Shown: piece by piece, positions 1-8,889 of the stretch
Layout: every line of letters starts with the position of its first letter
How positions within the stretch are numbered: the first letter of the stretch is position 1
NCBI GenBank assembly: GCA_964584935.1
Contig: CAZPBN010000001.1
Location: forward strand, 186,001 to 250,000
Reading direction: 5' to 3'
Length of the DNA stretch: 64,000 nt
Source of the DNA: CAZPBN01 sp964584935
GTDB lineage: Bacteria; Acidobacteriota; Aminicenantia; Aminicenantales; Aminicenantaceae
Made by a program: the position numbers and the translations under genes
Notes under the pieces: generated by a model
Told to the model about the DNA's origin: nothing
Seen by the model: the letters and a program-made list of their open reading frames with translations, nothing else
Database searches by the model: none

Positions 1-839
1 AGATTATCAATTTTAAGAAATTTCTCTGCTTTAGAGACTCCTTCTTCAGTGAGCGTTACCGTTCTTGTTTTTTCCTCGACTTGAAAATCCTTATCTTTGT
101 TCAAACGCCTGACAAGATTGTCAGCACGGTAGTAAACAGATGTCGTTTCTTCAGAAGGTCCAGATATAATTAAAGGAGTCCTTGCTTCATCGATAAGGAT
201 ACTATCAACCTCGTCAACAATGGCATAATTATGCTGTTTTTGCACAAGATCAGACTCGCGAAATTTCATATTGTCTCTCAAGAAATCAAATCCAAATTCA
301 TTATTGGTTCCGTAAGTAATATCTTTTTTATATGCCTCCTGTCTTTCACTCTCAGGTATATCATGCTGAATGTTCCCTACCTCCAAATTCAAAAAGTTGT
401 AAATAGGTCCCATCCATTCCGTATCTCTTTTTGCCAGGTAATCATTAACTGTTACAATATGGACTCCTTTTCCTTGCAAAGAATTAATATAGGCAGGAAG
501 GGTGGCAACCAGTGTTTTTCCTTCTCCTGTTTTCATTTCTGCTATCTTTCCCTGATGCAGAACAACTCCACCAATTAGCTGGACGTCAAAATGGCGCATA
601 TTGATAGTCCTCCTGGCAACTTCCCTGACCACCGCAAAAGCCTCATGAAGAATATCCTCTATAGTAGCTCCCTGATTCAGTTTCTCTTTGAATTCTGCTG
701 TTTTTGCCTGGAGTTGGCTATCACTGAGGTTCTTTATTTTTGGTTCTAACTTGTTTATTGCCGTCACATAGGGCTTCAGCTTTTTCAATTCTCTTTCATT
801 TTTTGTTCCGAATATTTTTCTTACGACTAGTTTAAACAT
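1..839 (-). CDS. secA: Preprotein translocase subunit SecA, N-terminal part (runs off the window)
   Basis: This is the ATPase motor that drives unfolded preproteins through SecYEG at the inner membrane. The first ~279 codons are present, starting at ATG 837-839 (sequence MFKLVVRKIFGTK). The Walker A motif MKTGEGKTLVA and the DEAD-type Walker B VDEVDSILIDEA are both visible, along with the NDYLAKRD and GTNNEFGFDYLRD-like SecA signatures. The C-terminal two thirds lie beyond position 1. It is the last of a run of minus-strand genes, but a 145-nt gap with a 9-nt repeat array separates it from the PspC gene, so it probably has its own promoter there. Identification is secure; only the fragment is visible. 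Confidence 0.95.
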   Translation of the reverse strand, partial: MFKLVVRKIFGTKNERELKKLKPYVTAINKLEPKIKNLSDSQLQAKTAEFKEKLNQGATIEDILHEAFAVVREVARRTINMRHFDVQLIGGVVLHQGKIAEMKTGEGKTLVATLPAYINSLQGKGVHIVTVNDYLAKRDTEWMGPIYNFLNLEVGNIQHDIPESERQEAYKKDITYGTNNEFGFDFLRDNMKFRESDLVQKQHNYAIVDEVDSILIDEARTPLIISGPSEETTSVYYRADNLVRRLNKDKDFQVEEKTRTVTLTEEGVSKAEKFLKIDN

Positions 840-887
840 TTGGATAATTTTAAACAGAAAGTCCTTCTATTGTCAATCACATTACTT

Positions 888-923
888 GCGTTGATTGCGT
901 TTGTAGCGTTATTTGCGTTTTGG
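888..923. repeat. Degenerate tandem repeat, 9-nt period
   Basis: Four head-to-tail units of 9 nt fill the gap between secA and the PspC gene. They share a GCGTT core followed by a variable tail (for example gcgttgatt, then gcgttattt). The same period and core recur at 16481-16570. Confidence 0.75.
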
Positions 924-984
924 GGGAATGATAGGACACCAGTCCTTGGAGAGAATAAAACCTTAGTAATAAACGAGAGCTGAT

Positions 985-1188
985 TTATTTGTCTTTTTCT
1001 TCCTCAACCGGAATGACAATCCATGCAATAAGGTAAAAAATGACCATGGGAACAACGGCTGACAACAATGCAATTCCTACAAAAATGAGTCTTATAACAG
1101 TCACATCAACGTCAAGATAATCTCCCAGTCCGCCGCATACTCCGCCGATCATTTTTTTTGTCATGGAACGATATAATTTCTTAGCCAT
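985..1188 (-). CDS. PspC-domain small membrane protein
   Basis: A 67-residue protein consisting of one PspC domain. The N-terminal KKLYRS and the GGVCGGLGDYLDVDVTVIR motif are typical, followed by a hydrophobic segment (about residues 35-60) and a charged tail. In Enterobacteria PspC takes part in the envelope phage-shock stress response; stand-alone PspC proteins like this are common and their role is less well known. A Shine-Dalgarno AGGAC lies about 7 nt before the ATG. No pspA or pspB is nearby, so function in a classical Psp system is not shown. Confidence 0.9.
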   Translation of the reverse strand: MAKKLYRSMTKKMIGGVCGGLGDYLDVDVTVIRLIFVGIALLSAVVPMVIFYLIAWIVIPVEEEKDK

Positions 1189-1258
1189 TTTTTATGTCCT
1201 AATAAAATAAAGTTCTTTCTACTTTTTTATACGGAACAAAAAGAAATTTGTTCAGAAA

Positions 1259-1474
1259 TTATTTCTCTATGTTCTCCAAATATTGATTCAACTCTTCGAC
1301 TAATTCTTGGGGACTTCTGATCCCATCTTCCTCTAACAGCTCTCCCAAGGTGCACCACAAAGGTTCCCCACATCTTATACAGCGCACTCCCCTTTCAGAA
1401 AGAAACCGAACAGATTTGGGATGGGTGTCTATAAGATCTTCGATAGGCATTTCTAATTTTACCCTTGATTTCAT
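1259..1474 (-). CDS. DUF1858 domain protein
   Basis: A 71-residue soluble protein matching the DUF1858 family, a small helical domain often found alone or joined to hybrid-cluster or ScdA-like proteins in anaerobes. Family features are the start MPIEDLIDTHPKSVRFL, a central CIRC cysteine pair (CxxC) and a third cysteine in EPLWCTL. The cysteines suggest metal or redox chemistry, but no activity is established. It lies 37 nt downstream of the esterase gene on the same strand and may be co-transcribed, although no good ribosome binding site precedes its ATG. Confidence 0.75.
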   Translation of the reverse strand: MKSRVKLEMPIEDLIDTHPKSVRFLSERGVRCIRCGEPLWCTLGELLEEDGIRSPQELVEELNQYLENIEK

Positions 1475-1511
1475 AACTAATGTTTTTTTCTGTCAATACT
1501 CCCTGGTCGAT

Positions 1512-3266
1512 TCAATATCTCCAACTGGTAATGTCTGCTCCATCAGGAGCTGTTTTGAGAATGCGTTCTTCAATTCTCGGAATAAACATCTGATGATAGC
1601 GTAGACGGGAGATGGCATTGGGTCTTGAGTGATCTCCATTCCAACAGTGTTCGGCTCTGTCTCCGTAATCCACAACTCCCTCATAATAGGGATCCTCTGT
1701 GCTTTCAAGAAATTCTTCCATGAGATAAACAGCATTATTCAAATAATAATTATCCATATCCCCGCAGTATATGTGAATCTTTCCCTTGAGTTTTGGACCC
1801 AGAGTCTCCCAGTCTCTTTGGAGAATATGACAGAGGTCATAATTTTCTTTCCAATATTTTGCCACCTTATGGTCAATTTCACCCGTCATTTTATCCCAAA
1901 TTCGCTGGGGATAACCATCTTCACCCACAGGACTATAAACAGCTTCCCAAATATCCCATTGATCTCCAGAACGGGATTTTGTGCCCAAAACCAGCTCCCT
2001 GTGGTTGGATTGCTCCAGGGTGCAGCTAATATGTCCAAGCCAATTCCTTCTTCCTGGTCTGGGGGTTTGTTTCCACTGTTCATCAAGATAATAAGCATTC
2101 TTATCTTTATAAATATTAACCACTGTATAAGCACGGAAATCGATGGGATCAGGGCATGCGGCATAACATCCATTGAATTCTTCGGGATAAAACACCTGAA
2201 CCGCAAACGCTTCCCATCCCCCGGTTGAACCACCGTAGGTAAAACGAGACCACCCTTCCCCGATACAACGGAACTTCTTTTCTATATAAGGAACAAGTTC
2301 GTACATTATGGCGTCTCCATAAGGACCCACGTTTTCGGAATTGACAGCATAAGAATCATCATAAAAAGGATTGGCGTGCTGTACTTTGATAACAACCATC
2401 CTGGGGAAATCCGGATCTGTCCATTTTTTATAAAATTTATAGGCATATTCCTGTTGAATTCTGTTATAGCCTTTTATATCAAATCTTGCACTGTAATCAG
2501 GTTCCAAATCAGGATCAGGTGGTTTCTCCCTGAATCCTGAGAATGTGTAGGGAAAGTGTCCGTGGTTTATAACCAGAGGATACCGGGCTTCCGTGTGTTC
2601 ATCAAATCCTTCAGGAAGAAGCACACAGGCACCAAGATACATCGGCCGCCCCCAAAATTTGGAAAGCAGTTTGCTTTTGATTTTAATATGTTTTATGTAT
2701 TTTGTATCCTCAGGAGGAGGGATAGCAGGAATTTTCTCATCGAGATGAACGGTTGCTCGGGTTCCTGACTTGAGTTCCATCCATTCCGGTTTGCTGTATA
2801 AATTTCCAGGAGCCCTGTTCCAATGCTGACCCTCTCCTCTATCCATGGGCATTTGTATCACATGTCCATCAGCCCGATGAAATGTTTCATAAATATGAAG
2901 CAATGCCTGAACATAGTATTTTCCTTCAGGGATACCGGATAGGCTTTTCACGGGATAACCAAAAACATTTTTATCAATAATCATTACCTGTTCCGGCTTC
3001 ATTCCGTTCACATCAATCCCAAAAATCACGGCAGTATCCGGTCCGTCATTAATCTGAAAACGAGGCTCTCTTTCGCTGCTTTTGGAAAGCATCAGAAACA
3101 ATCGTCCGTCCAGAGGTTCCTTGTTGAGAGCCCTAGAAAATGAAATTCCAAAACTCATATGACTTATATGATCTGTCCTATCCTTGGTTGCGGAAGAAAA
3201 GCATAAACCTGCAAACAATAAAATAGAAACAAAAATAATGAACCGTTTTGAATAAATGTTGTTCAT
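1512..3266 (-). CDS. Secreted alpha/beta-hydrolase, putative esterase
   Basis: A 584-residue exported hydrolase of the enterochelin-esterase-like group (putative esterase family, PF00756-type). An N-terminal signal peptide (about residues 1-26, ending near CFSSA) is followed by a beta-rich N-terminal region. The catalytic alpha/beta-hydrolase domain carries the nucleophile-elbow motif GGSTGG. A late AEHCWNGDH segment probably supplies the catalytic histidine. The ATG has a strong GGGAGG ribosome binding site. The substrate cannot be deduced; polysaccharide-ester or peptide-ester hydrolysis is possible. It lies 103 nt downstream of the aldehyde dehydrogenase gene, so it may be a separate unit. 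Confidence 0.75.
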   Translation of the reverse strand: MNNIYSKRFIIFVSILLFAGLCFSSATKDRTDHISHMSFGISFSRALNKEPLDGRLFLMLSKSSEREPRFQINDGPDTAVIFGIDVNGMKPEQVMIIDKNVFGYPVKSLSGIPEGKYYVQALLHIYETFHRADGHVIQMPMDRGEGQHWNRAPGNLYSKPEWMELKSGTRATVHLDEKIPAIPPPEDTKYIKHIKIKSKLLSKFWGRPMYLGACVLLPEGFDEHTEARYPLVINHGHFPYTFSGFREKPPDPDLEPDYSARFDIKGYNRIQQEYAYKFYKKWTDPDFPRMVVIKVQHANPFYDDSYAVNSENVGPYGDAIMYELVPYIEKKFRCIGEGWSRFTYGGSTGGWEAFAVQVFYPEEFNGCYAACPDPIDFRAYTVVNIYKDKNAYYLDEQWKQTPRPGRRNWLGHISCTLEQSNHRELVLGTKSRSGDQWDIWEAVYSPVGEDGYPQRIWDKMTGEIDHKVAKYWKENYDLCHILQRDWETLGPKLKGKIHIYCGDMDNYYLNNAVYLMEEFLESTEDPYYEGVVDYGDRAEHCWNGDHSRPNAISRLRYHQMFIPRIEERILKTAPDGADITSWRY

Positions 3267-3369
3267 TCAAACCTCCCTTTCAAAAAACACACTTTTCTTT
3301 TTTCAAGATAATTCAATGAACGGCTCTATGGAAACATAGAATAAACCGCTCTTGTATTAAAAATTTTAT

Positions 3370-4893
3370 CTATTCTCCGAATTTAATTCCCTGAGCAAGG
3401 GGGAGCTCGTCTGACCAGTTTATAGTATTGGTTTGACGTCTCATATAAGCTTTCCAAGCATCAGAACCTGATTCTCTTCCTCCTCCTGTTTCTTTTTCTC
3501 CTCCAAAAGCTCCTCCTATTTCAGCTCCCGAGGTTCCTATATTGACATTGGCAATTCCACAGTCTGAACCTTTAGGAGAAAGAAATTTTTCTGCCTCCGG
3601 CAGGTTTTTTGTGAAAATAGCGCTGGAAAGCCCCTGGGGCACTTCGTTATGAAGGGTTAAAGCTTGATCGATATCCTCATATTCCAATAAATACAGGATA
3701 GGGGCAAATGTCTCCTCATGAACGATATCAGATTGATGGGGCATTCTAATAATGGTTGGCTCAACAAAGCGTTCTCCCAGGTCTGGAAGAGCATTTCCAC
3801 CATAAATAACTTCTCCTCCCTGTTCTTTGGCTTTTTCTATAGCGACCATCATATCTTCAACCGCGGCTCTGGTCACAAGGGGCCCCATCAAAATTCCTTC
3901 CTCTAAAGGATTTCCGATTTTGACCTGCTTATAGGAATTGACAATCTTATCCGTTAATTCAGATGCAATGGACTTATGCACAATGATCCTTCTTGTCGAA
4001 GTGCAGCGCTGGCCAGCTGTTCCCACGGCACCAAACAGAATTGTCCTTACAGCCATATTCAAATCTGCCTCCCCGGTTACAATAATCGCATTATTTCCGC
4101 CCAATTCAAGGATTGTTCTTCCAAACCGCCGGGCGACAGCTTCAGAAACTATTCTTCCCATTTTAGTAGAACCGGTGAACGATATGAGAGAAATCCTTTT
4201 GTCATTGATCATCTTTTCTCCCACGACCGAACCGCGGCCAATCAAAAGTGAAAATATTCCCTTGAGTCCATGATCAGCCATCACTTTATTGGCTATTTTT
4301 TGAACAGCAATCGAAGTCAAAGGAGTATCTGAAGAAGGCTTCCAAATTGTTGTATCACCGCATACAGCAGCAATGGCAGCATTCCAGGACCACACAGCCA
4401 CTGGAAAATTAAAGGCAGTAATCACTCCCACTGCTCCTAACGGATGCCATTGTTCATACATTCTATGAGAATGCCTTTCCGACTGCATGGTTAATCCGTA
4501 CAGTTGTCTGGAAAGCCCTACTGCAAAATCACAAATATCAATCATCTCCTGGACTTCACCGGTTCCTTCCGCCTTTATCTTTCCCATTTCAAGAGATACC
4601 ATTTCCCCTAGAGGTTCTTTATTTTCTCTTAAAGCATCTCCAAAATCCCGGATAACTTGACCTCTTTTGGGAGCAGGAAGCATTCGCCATTGTTTGAACG
4701 CTTCAACCGATTGACTGAGGACTTTTTCATAGGTCTTCTCTGTGGCTTGAAGAACTTTGGCAATGGGCTCTCCTGTGGCTGGATTGAATGAAACAAGTTC
4801 CTTTGCCTCAGAATCCTTATACCATTCATCAGTCCCTGCACAGGATCCAAGGTTCACACGTTCAACCTTCAATTTATCCAATAATGGCTTCAT
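3370..4893 (-). CDS. Aldehyde dehydrogenase, ALDH7 (antiquitin) type
   Basis: A 507-residue NAD-dependent aldehyde dehydrogenase. The general base is Glu263 in LELGGNN and the catalytic thiol Cys297 in GTAGQRCTSTRR. The N-terminal region and the FNFPVAVWSWN segment resemble the ALDH7 group, whose members oxidise alpha-aminoadipate semialdehyde (piperideine-6-carboxylate) in lysine breakdown. It follows the P5C dehydrogenase gene by 28 nt with its own GGAGG site, so the two form an operon. Together they suggest catabolism of proline/ornithine and lysine semialdehydes. Substrate assignment rests on overall resemblance only. Confidence 0.85.
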   Translation of the reverse strand: MKPLLDKLKVERVNLGSCAGTDEWYKDSEAKELVSFNPATGEPIAKVLQATEKTYEKVLSQSVEAFKQWRMLPAPKRGQVIRDFGDALRENKEPLGEMVSLEMGKIKAEGTGEVQEMIDICDFAVGLSRQLYGLTMQSERHSHRMYEQWHPLGAVGVITAFNFPVAVWSWNAAIAAVCGDTTIWKPSSDTPLTSIAVQKIANKVMADHGLKGIFSLLIGRGSVVGEKMINDKRISLISFTGSTKMGRIVSEAVARRFGRTILELGGNNAIIVTGEADLNMAVRTILFGAVGTAGQRCTSTRRIIVHKSIASELTDKIVNSYKQVKIGNPLEEGILMGPLVTRAAVEDMMVAIEKAKEQGGEVIYGGNALPDLGERFVEPTIIRMPHQSDIVHEETFAPILYLLEYEDIDQALTLHNEVPQGLSSAIFTKNLPEAEKFLSPKGSDCGIANVNIGTSGAEIGGAFGGEKETGGGRESGSDAWKAYMRRQTNTINWSDELPLAQGIKFGE

Positions 4894-4920
4894 AAAATCC
4901 TCCTTCTCATTATCATAAAA

Positions 4921-6549
4921 TTATTTCTCTTCCATAAAAGGATATCTGTAATCTGTGGGTGGAACCAAATTCTCTTTCACTGCTCTGGCACTAGTCCATC
5001 TTAAAAGGTTTAAATAGGAACCTGCTTTATCATTGGTCCCAGAACCACGCGCTCCTCCGAATGGCTGTTTTCCCACAACCGCACCTGTTGGTTTATCATT
5101 GATATAGAAATTACCTGCAGAATGCCTGAGTTCCCTGTAAGCCTCAATGATAGCCTTTCGGTCATTGGCAAATATCGCACCGGTTAAGGCATAAGGAGAG
5201 GTTGAATCACAAATTTTCAGAGTCTTGCTGTATTCTGTTTCTTTGTACACATAAACAGTTAATACAGGTCCAAATATTTCCTCTTTCATTAATTTAAAAT
5301 CAGGAACAGAGGCAACAACCACAGTCGGTTCTATGAAATATCCTTTGGAATCATCATAGCTTCCACCCTGAATGATTTCCGCGTCTTTTGAATTCTTTGC
5401 ATATTCAATATATTCCACGATGGAGTCGAAAGCAGCTCGGTCTATAACGGCTCCAATAAAATTTGTGAAGTCCGTTATATCTCCCATTTTAATAGTCTTG
5501 ATTTCCTCTATCAATCGCTCTTTTAAGGAAGGCCACAAATTTGACGGAATATAGGCACGGCTTACAGCTGAACACTTCTGACCCTGGTATTCAAAAGAAC
5601 CCCGCACTAAAGCAGTGACCACCGCATCGATATCGGCAGAAGAATGGACAAAGACAAAATCCTTTCCTCCTGTTTCTCCCACAATGCGCGGATAACTCCT
5701 GTAGTTCTTTATGTTTGAACCAATGGTTTTCCACATTGCCTGAAATACCGAGGTGCTTCCCGTAAAATGGACTCCGGCTAGTCCCGGCTTTTCAAGCACA
5801 GGGTCTCCCACATATCTCCCCGGACCGGGAACAAAATTGATAACGCCATCCGGCAATCCTGCTTCTTTCCATAGCTGAGCCAGATAATAGGCAGAAAAGA
5901 CAGCCGATGAGGCGGGTTTCCATAATGTCACATTCCCCATCATTGCCGGAGCCACAGGAAGATTCCCTGCAATTGAGGTGAAATTAAATGGAGTGACAGC
6001 AAACACAAATCCTTCCAGAGGACGGTATTCCATATAATCCCATATTCCTCTTGATGAATCCGGTTGTTCCGAATAGATCTGGTGCATATAATACAAATTA
6101 AACCTGTAAAAATCGATCAATTCACATGCAGAATCTATTTCTGCTTGATGGGGAGTCTTTGATTGCCCCAGCATGGTCGCCGCATTTGAAATCAATCTGT
6201 ATTTTGTCGAAAGAAGATCTGCTGCCCGCATAAAAATCGCTGATCGAGAAACCCAATCCATTTCAGACCATTCTTTCCATGCTTTCAGGGCTTCTTTGAC
6301 TGCCATATCAATTTCTTTAGGACCTGCCTTGTGATATTTGGCTAGCAGATGTTTATGATCATGAGGACAGCGGCAATCAGCCATATCACCAGTCTTGACC
6401 TCTTTTCCACCAATGATCAATGGTATCTCAATTTCTTCCCTTAACATTTTATCCATCTGTTTCTTTAATGCATATCTTTCAGGCGTTCCGGGAGCATAGC
6501 TATAAAGCGGTTCGTTAGACGGAGTCGGTATTTTTATTATTCCATTCAT
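4921..6549 (-). CDS. 1-pyrroline-5-carboxylate (L-glutamate gamma-semialdehyde) dehydrogenase
   Basis: A 542-residue aldehyde dehydrogenase that oxidises glutamate semialdehyde to glutamate, the second step of proline degradation. Its length and the eukaryote-like N-terminus match the stand-alone P5C dehydrogenase group (ALDH4 type). Glu292 in GETGGKDF and Cys326 in YQGQKCSAVS are the catalytic pair; VTPFNFTSIAGNLP is the nucleotide-binding region. GGAGG lies 8 nt before the ATG. It is first in a two-gene operon with the ALDH7-type gene. No proline dehydrogenase is in the window, so its source of P5C may be arginine/ornithine or a gene elsewhere. Confidence 0.9.
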   Translation of the reverse strand: MNGIIKIPTPSNEPLYSYAPGTPERYALKKQMDKMLREEIEIPLIIGGKEVKTGDMADCRCPHDHKHLLAKYHKAGPKEIDMAVKEALKAWKEWSEMDWVSRSAIFMRAADLLSTKYRLISNAATMLGQSKTPHQAEIDSACELIDFYRFNLYYMHQIYSEQPDSSRGIWDYMEYRPLEGFVFAVTPFNFTSIAGNLPVAPAMMGNVTLWKPASSAVFSAYYLAQLWKEAGLPDGVINFVPGPGRYVGDPVLEKPGLAGVHFTGSTSVFQAMWKTIGSNIKNYRSYPRIVGETGGKDFVFVHSSADIDAVVTALVRGSFEYQGQKCSAVSRAYIPSNLWPSLKERLIEEIKTIKMGDITDFTNFIGAVIDRAAFDSIVEYIEYAKNSKDAEIIQGGSYDDSKGYFIEPTVVVASVPDFKLMKEEIFGPVLTVYVYKETEYSKTLKICDSTSPYALTGAIFANDRKAIIEAYRELRHSAGNFYINDKPTGAVVGKQPFGGARGSGTNDKAGSYLNLLRWTSARAVKENLVPPTDYRYPFMEEK

Positions 6550-6666
6550 TTTTTATTCCTCCATTTCTCAATAATGATGAACCTGAGTAATCCAGGTAAA
6601 TTATATATTATCAATTTTTTTCAACAAAATCTAAATGATTCATTATTAAACATACCTAGGAAGCAT

Positions 6667-7212
6667 CTATAATCCCAATTCTTTATCGATTCCCTGCATG
6701 GCTCCCAGACAAAGGGTAATAAATTCATCAAGCTCCACTCCTAAATGACGGCATTCTTCGATGATATGACGATGAGCTCCCTTAGCAAAGCTTTTTTCTT
6801 TATATCTTCTTTTCACAAAACCAAGATCCAGCTCTTTGAGTTTTTTACTCGGATGCATCAGTGTGGCAGCAATGATCAAACCAGTCAAAGGGTCTATGGA
6901 ATAAATAGCCCAATCCATTTCATTGGTGCACGATACCTGTCCCGCGTGAGCCTGTATGGCATGAACCACATCAGAATCGATATCATAGTTACTCAGGATT
7001 TTTACTGTTTCCTTTGTGTGCTGTTCAGGATTTTTTTCAGTCATTTCATAATCCAGGTCATGAAGAATTCCTGCTAATTCCCATTTGTCTTCATCTTGAT
7101 TGAGTTTTGAAGCCACTGCTTTCATACAAGAAGCCACAGCTAACGAATGCTTAACTAGATTTTTATTCTTTAAATATTTTTTAACTAGTTCCAGAGCTTC
7201 ATTTTTATTCAT
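6667..7212 (-). CDS. HD-domain phosphohydrolase-like protein
   Basis: A 181-residue HD-superfamily protein. Metal ligands are the histidine in VKHSLAVA (about residue 22), the HD pair in GILHDLDYEM, and downstream histidines in PEQHTKET and AIQAHAG. The layout is that of HDIG-type small hydrolases, many annotated as metal-dependent phosphohydrolases with unknown substrate. A perfect AAGGAGG ribosome binding site precedes the ATG. It lies just downstream of the propeller lipoprotein gene (34 nt), possibly in one transcript. No substrate can be named. Confidence 0.8.
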   Translation of the reverse strand: MNKNEALELVKKYLKNKNLVKHSLAVASCMKAVASKLNQDEDKWELAGILHDLDYEMTEKNPEQHTKETVKILSNYDIDSDVVHAIQAHAGQVSCTNEMDWAIYSIDPLTGLIIAATLMHPSKKLKELDLGFVKRRYKEKSFAKGAHRHIIEECRHLGVELDEFITLCLGAMQGIDKELGL

Positions 7213-7246
7213 AAATTTTCCTCCTTTCTGATAATTTTAACCCATC

Positions 7247-8623
7247 CTAATTTTTCTCCACAATAACAAACTCCATAGTCGTTTCTGCCTTCTCAATCTC
7301 ATCATAAATTTTCACCTTTATTTTATATTCACCTTTCTTATCCGGATACCATGTCCATTCATTATTCTCCGATCTCTCCTGAACAACGGTTTCCTTTTCC
7401 TCCTCCAGCAAATAGAATTCATACTCTGGTTTAAAAAATCCATGTGATGAAGCACTAAAAATGATAGCCTGGTCAACTTCTTGCGGTGATTTCTTTGAGG
7501 ATTTCAGAATAGCTTTCACTTCCTTTTTCAAAAACAATACATTTCCCTGATCTCTCTTGAAATCATATGTGCAAACCAAAAGAAAAGGTTTTTCCCACAC
7601 CGGATTTGAATAAATACGCTCTTTTGCTTCAAATGTTCCAGTCAATTTTCCTGTTTCCATATCAAAACAAACAAGATAAGGGGAGAATGATGAAGTAACT
7701 ATTTTATCCTCAATTACTTCCATTGAATAATTACTCCTGGAAGGAATTGTCTTCCACCAGAGTATTGTTCCATTTCTTCTATTCAAACAGTAAAGGACAC
7801 TGTTCCAGGCAATGAATAAAACATATTTTTTGGAAATCACAGGGGGCAAAATAATCTTGCTCCCTGCTTGTATTTTCCACTTAACATATCTCTGTTTCAA
7901 ATCAACACAATAAAAAAAATGATCATTGGCTCCAAAATAAACATCTCCTTCTCCAATAAGAGGAGAGGATCTGATTTCTCCTTTAACCTTCAACTGATCG
8001 ATTATTTGTCCTTGCTCACTCACAAAATAGAGACAAAAATCATCGCATCCAAAAATAATTTGATTGTTCCAAAAAACAGGAGTTGTTCTTATTCCCTTTC
8101 TTGCCTTAAAATGCCAAATTTCTTTCCCATTCAAAGCTGCCAGAGAATAAAATTTTCCTTCCTTTGTACCCAAATAGACTTTATCTTTATTCACTCCTAT
8201 TCCCGAAGTGATTTTTTCAGGAACTTTTTTCTTCCATATGAGTTCTCCCTCTGAGTCAATGCAAAAAAGAGATGATTCACTATACACATAAACTTCCTTC
8301 GAACCCAAGTACACCGGACTAACCAGTGGTTCAGGAGCTTTAAATCTCCATGTCAATTTTTGCTCCTTGCCATTGATACAAAAAACGGTCCCATTTCTGG
8401 TTGAGAAGAAAAGAGAGTCATCTCTTTTCTTTATATTCTGAATGATTTCTCCCTCATAATTGAAGCGAGTTTCTATCTCGACTGGAAATATAATTCCTTC
8501 AGGATAAGTACTGACAGGGGATTGAAAAATGGAACAATGGATTAAAATCAGATTTAAAAAAAACACAATGATTATTTTTCCCTTAAAGTTATGAATTAAT
8601 CTCATGATTGAAATTATTATCAT
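7247..8623 (-). CDS. PQQ-type beta-propeller lipoprotein
   Basis: A 458-residue exported protein. The N-terminus has basic residues, a hydrophobic stretch and a lipobox ending LILIHC, so the mature protein is probably a lipoprotein from about Cys30. The body has repeated blades with the W-x-F/K pattern after strands such as GKEIWHFKA, GELIWKKK and GTILWWKT, typical of PQQ-like/YWTD-type propellers of the BamB kind. The last ~75 residues form an Ig-like domain with an YPDKKGEYKIKVKIYD strand. The start could be this ATG or the Met six codons further in. Function is probably structural or binding; BamB itself is not claimed because the C-terminal domain differs. Confidence 0.75.
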   Translation of the reverse strand: MIIISIMRLIHNFKGKIIIVFFLNLILIHCSIFQSPVSTYPEGIIFPVEIETRFNYEGEIIQNIKKRDDSLFFSTRNGTVFCINGKEQKLTWRFKAPEPLVSPVYLGSKEVYVYSESSLFCIDSEGELIWKKKVPEKITSGIGVNKDKVYLGTKEGKFYSLAALNGKEIWHFKARKGIRTTPVFWNNQIIFGCDDFCLYFVSEQGQIIDQLKVKGEIRSSPLIGEGDVYFGANDHFFYCVDLKQRYVKWKIQAGSKIILPPVISKKYVLFIAWNSVLYCLNRRNGTILWWKTIPSRSNYSMEVIEDKIVTSSFSPYLVCFDMETGKLTGTFEAKERIYSNPVWEKPFLLVCTYDFKRDQGNVLFLKKEVKAILKSSKKSPQEVDQAIIFSASSHGFFKPEYEFYLLEEEKETVVQERSENNEWTWYPDKKGEYKIKVKIYDEIEKAETTMEFVIVEKN

Positions 8624-8694
8624 ATCATTTTATTCCGTATTCCTCCAATCTTTACAATAATTTCTGAAATTGTTAATATCCAAAAAGTGAGATA

Positions 8695-8871
8695 ATGATA
8701 AACTATATACTTGTTTATAAAATTAGGAAAAAAGTAAAGAAAATTCTCAAAGAGAAGATTGCTGACGGAGAGCTTCTGACCACAGAGAAATCATGCGTGG
8801 GGTGTATCGTTGATGACATCAGTTGGGAAGTATATTATTTATTTAAAGAAAGCGGACAAACAAAAGAGTAA
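8695..8871 (+). CDS. Small protein, 58 residues, CxxC motif
   Basis: ATG at 8695-8697 opens a 58-codon frame ending in TAA at 8869-8871. The product is basic at the N-terminus (KIRKKVKKILKEK) and has a CVGC cysteine pair followed by an acidic-aromatic tail. Composition looks like a real protein rather than random AT-rich sequence. Only a weak GTGAG precedes the start. It is convergent with rarA, 18 nt away. I do not recognise the family; it could be a small metal-binding protein or a chance frame. Confidence 0.45.
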   Translation: MINYILVYKIRKKVKKILKEKIADGELLTTEKSCVGCIVDDISWEVYYLFKESGQTKE

Positions 8872-8889
8872 TTTCAGGTCGTTTTGAAA

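Noticed and set aside
1629..2228. 199-codon plus-strand frame
   Set aside because: It is antisense to the secreted esterase, which has signal peptide, motif and ribosome binding site; the plus frame has no recognisable motif.
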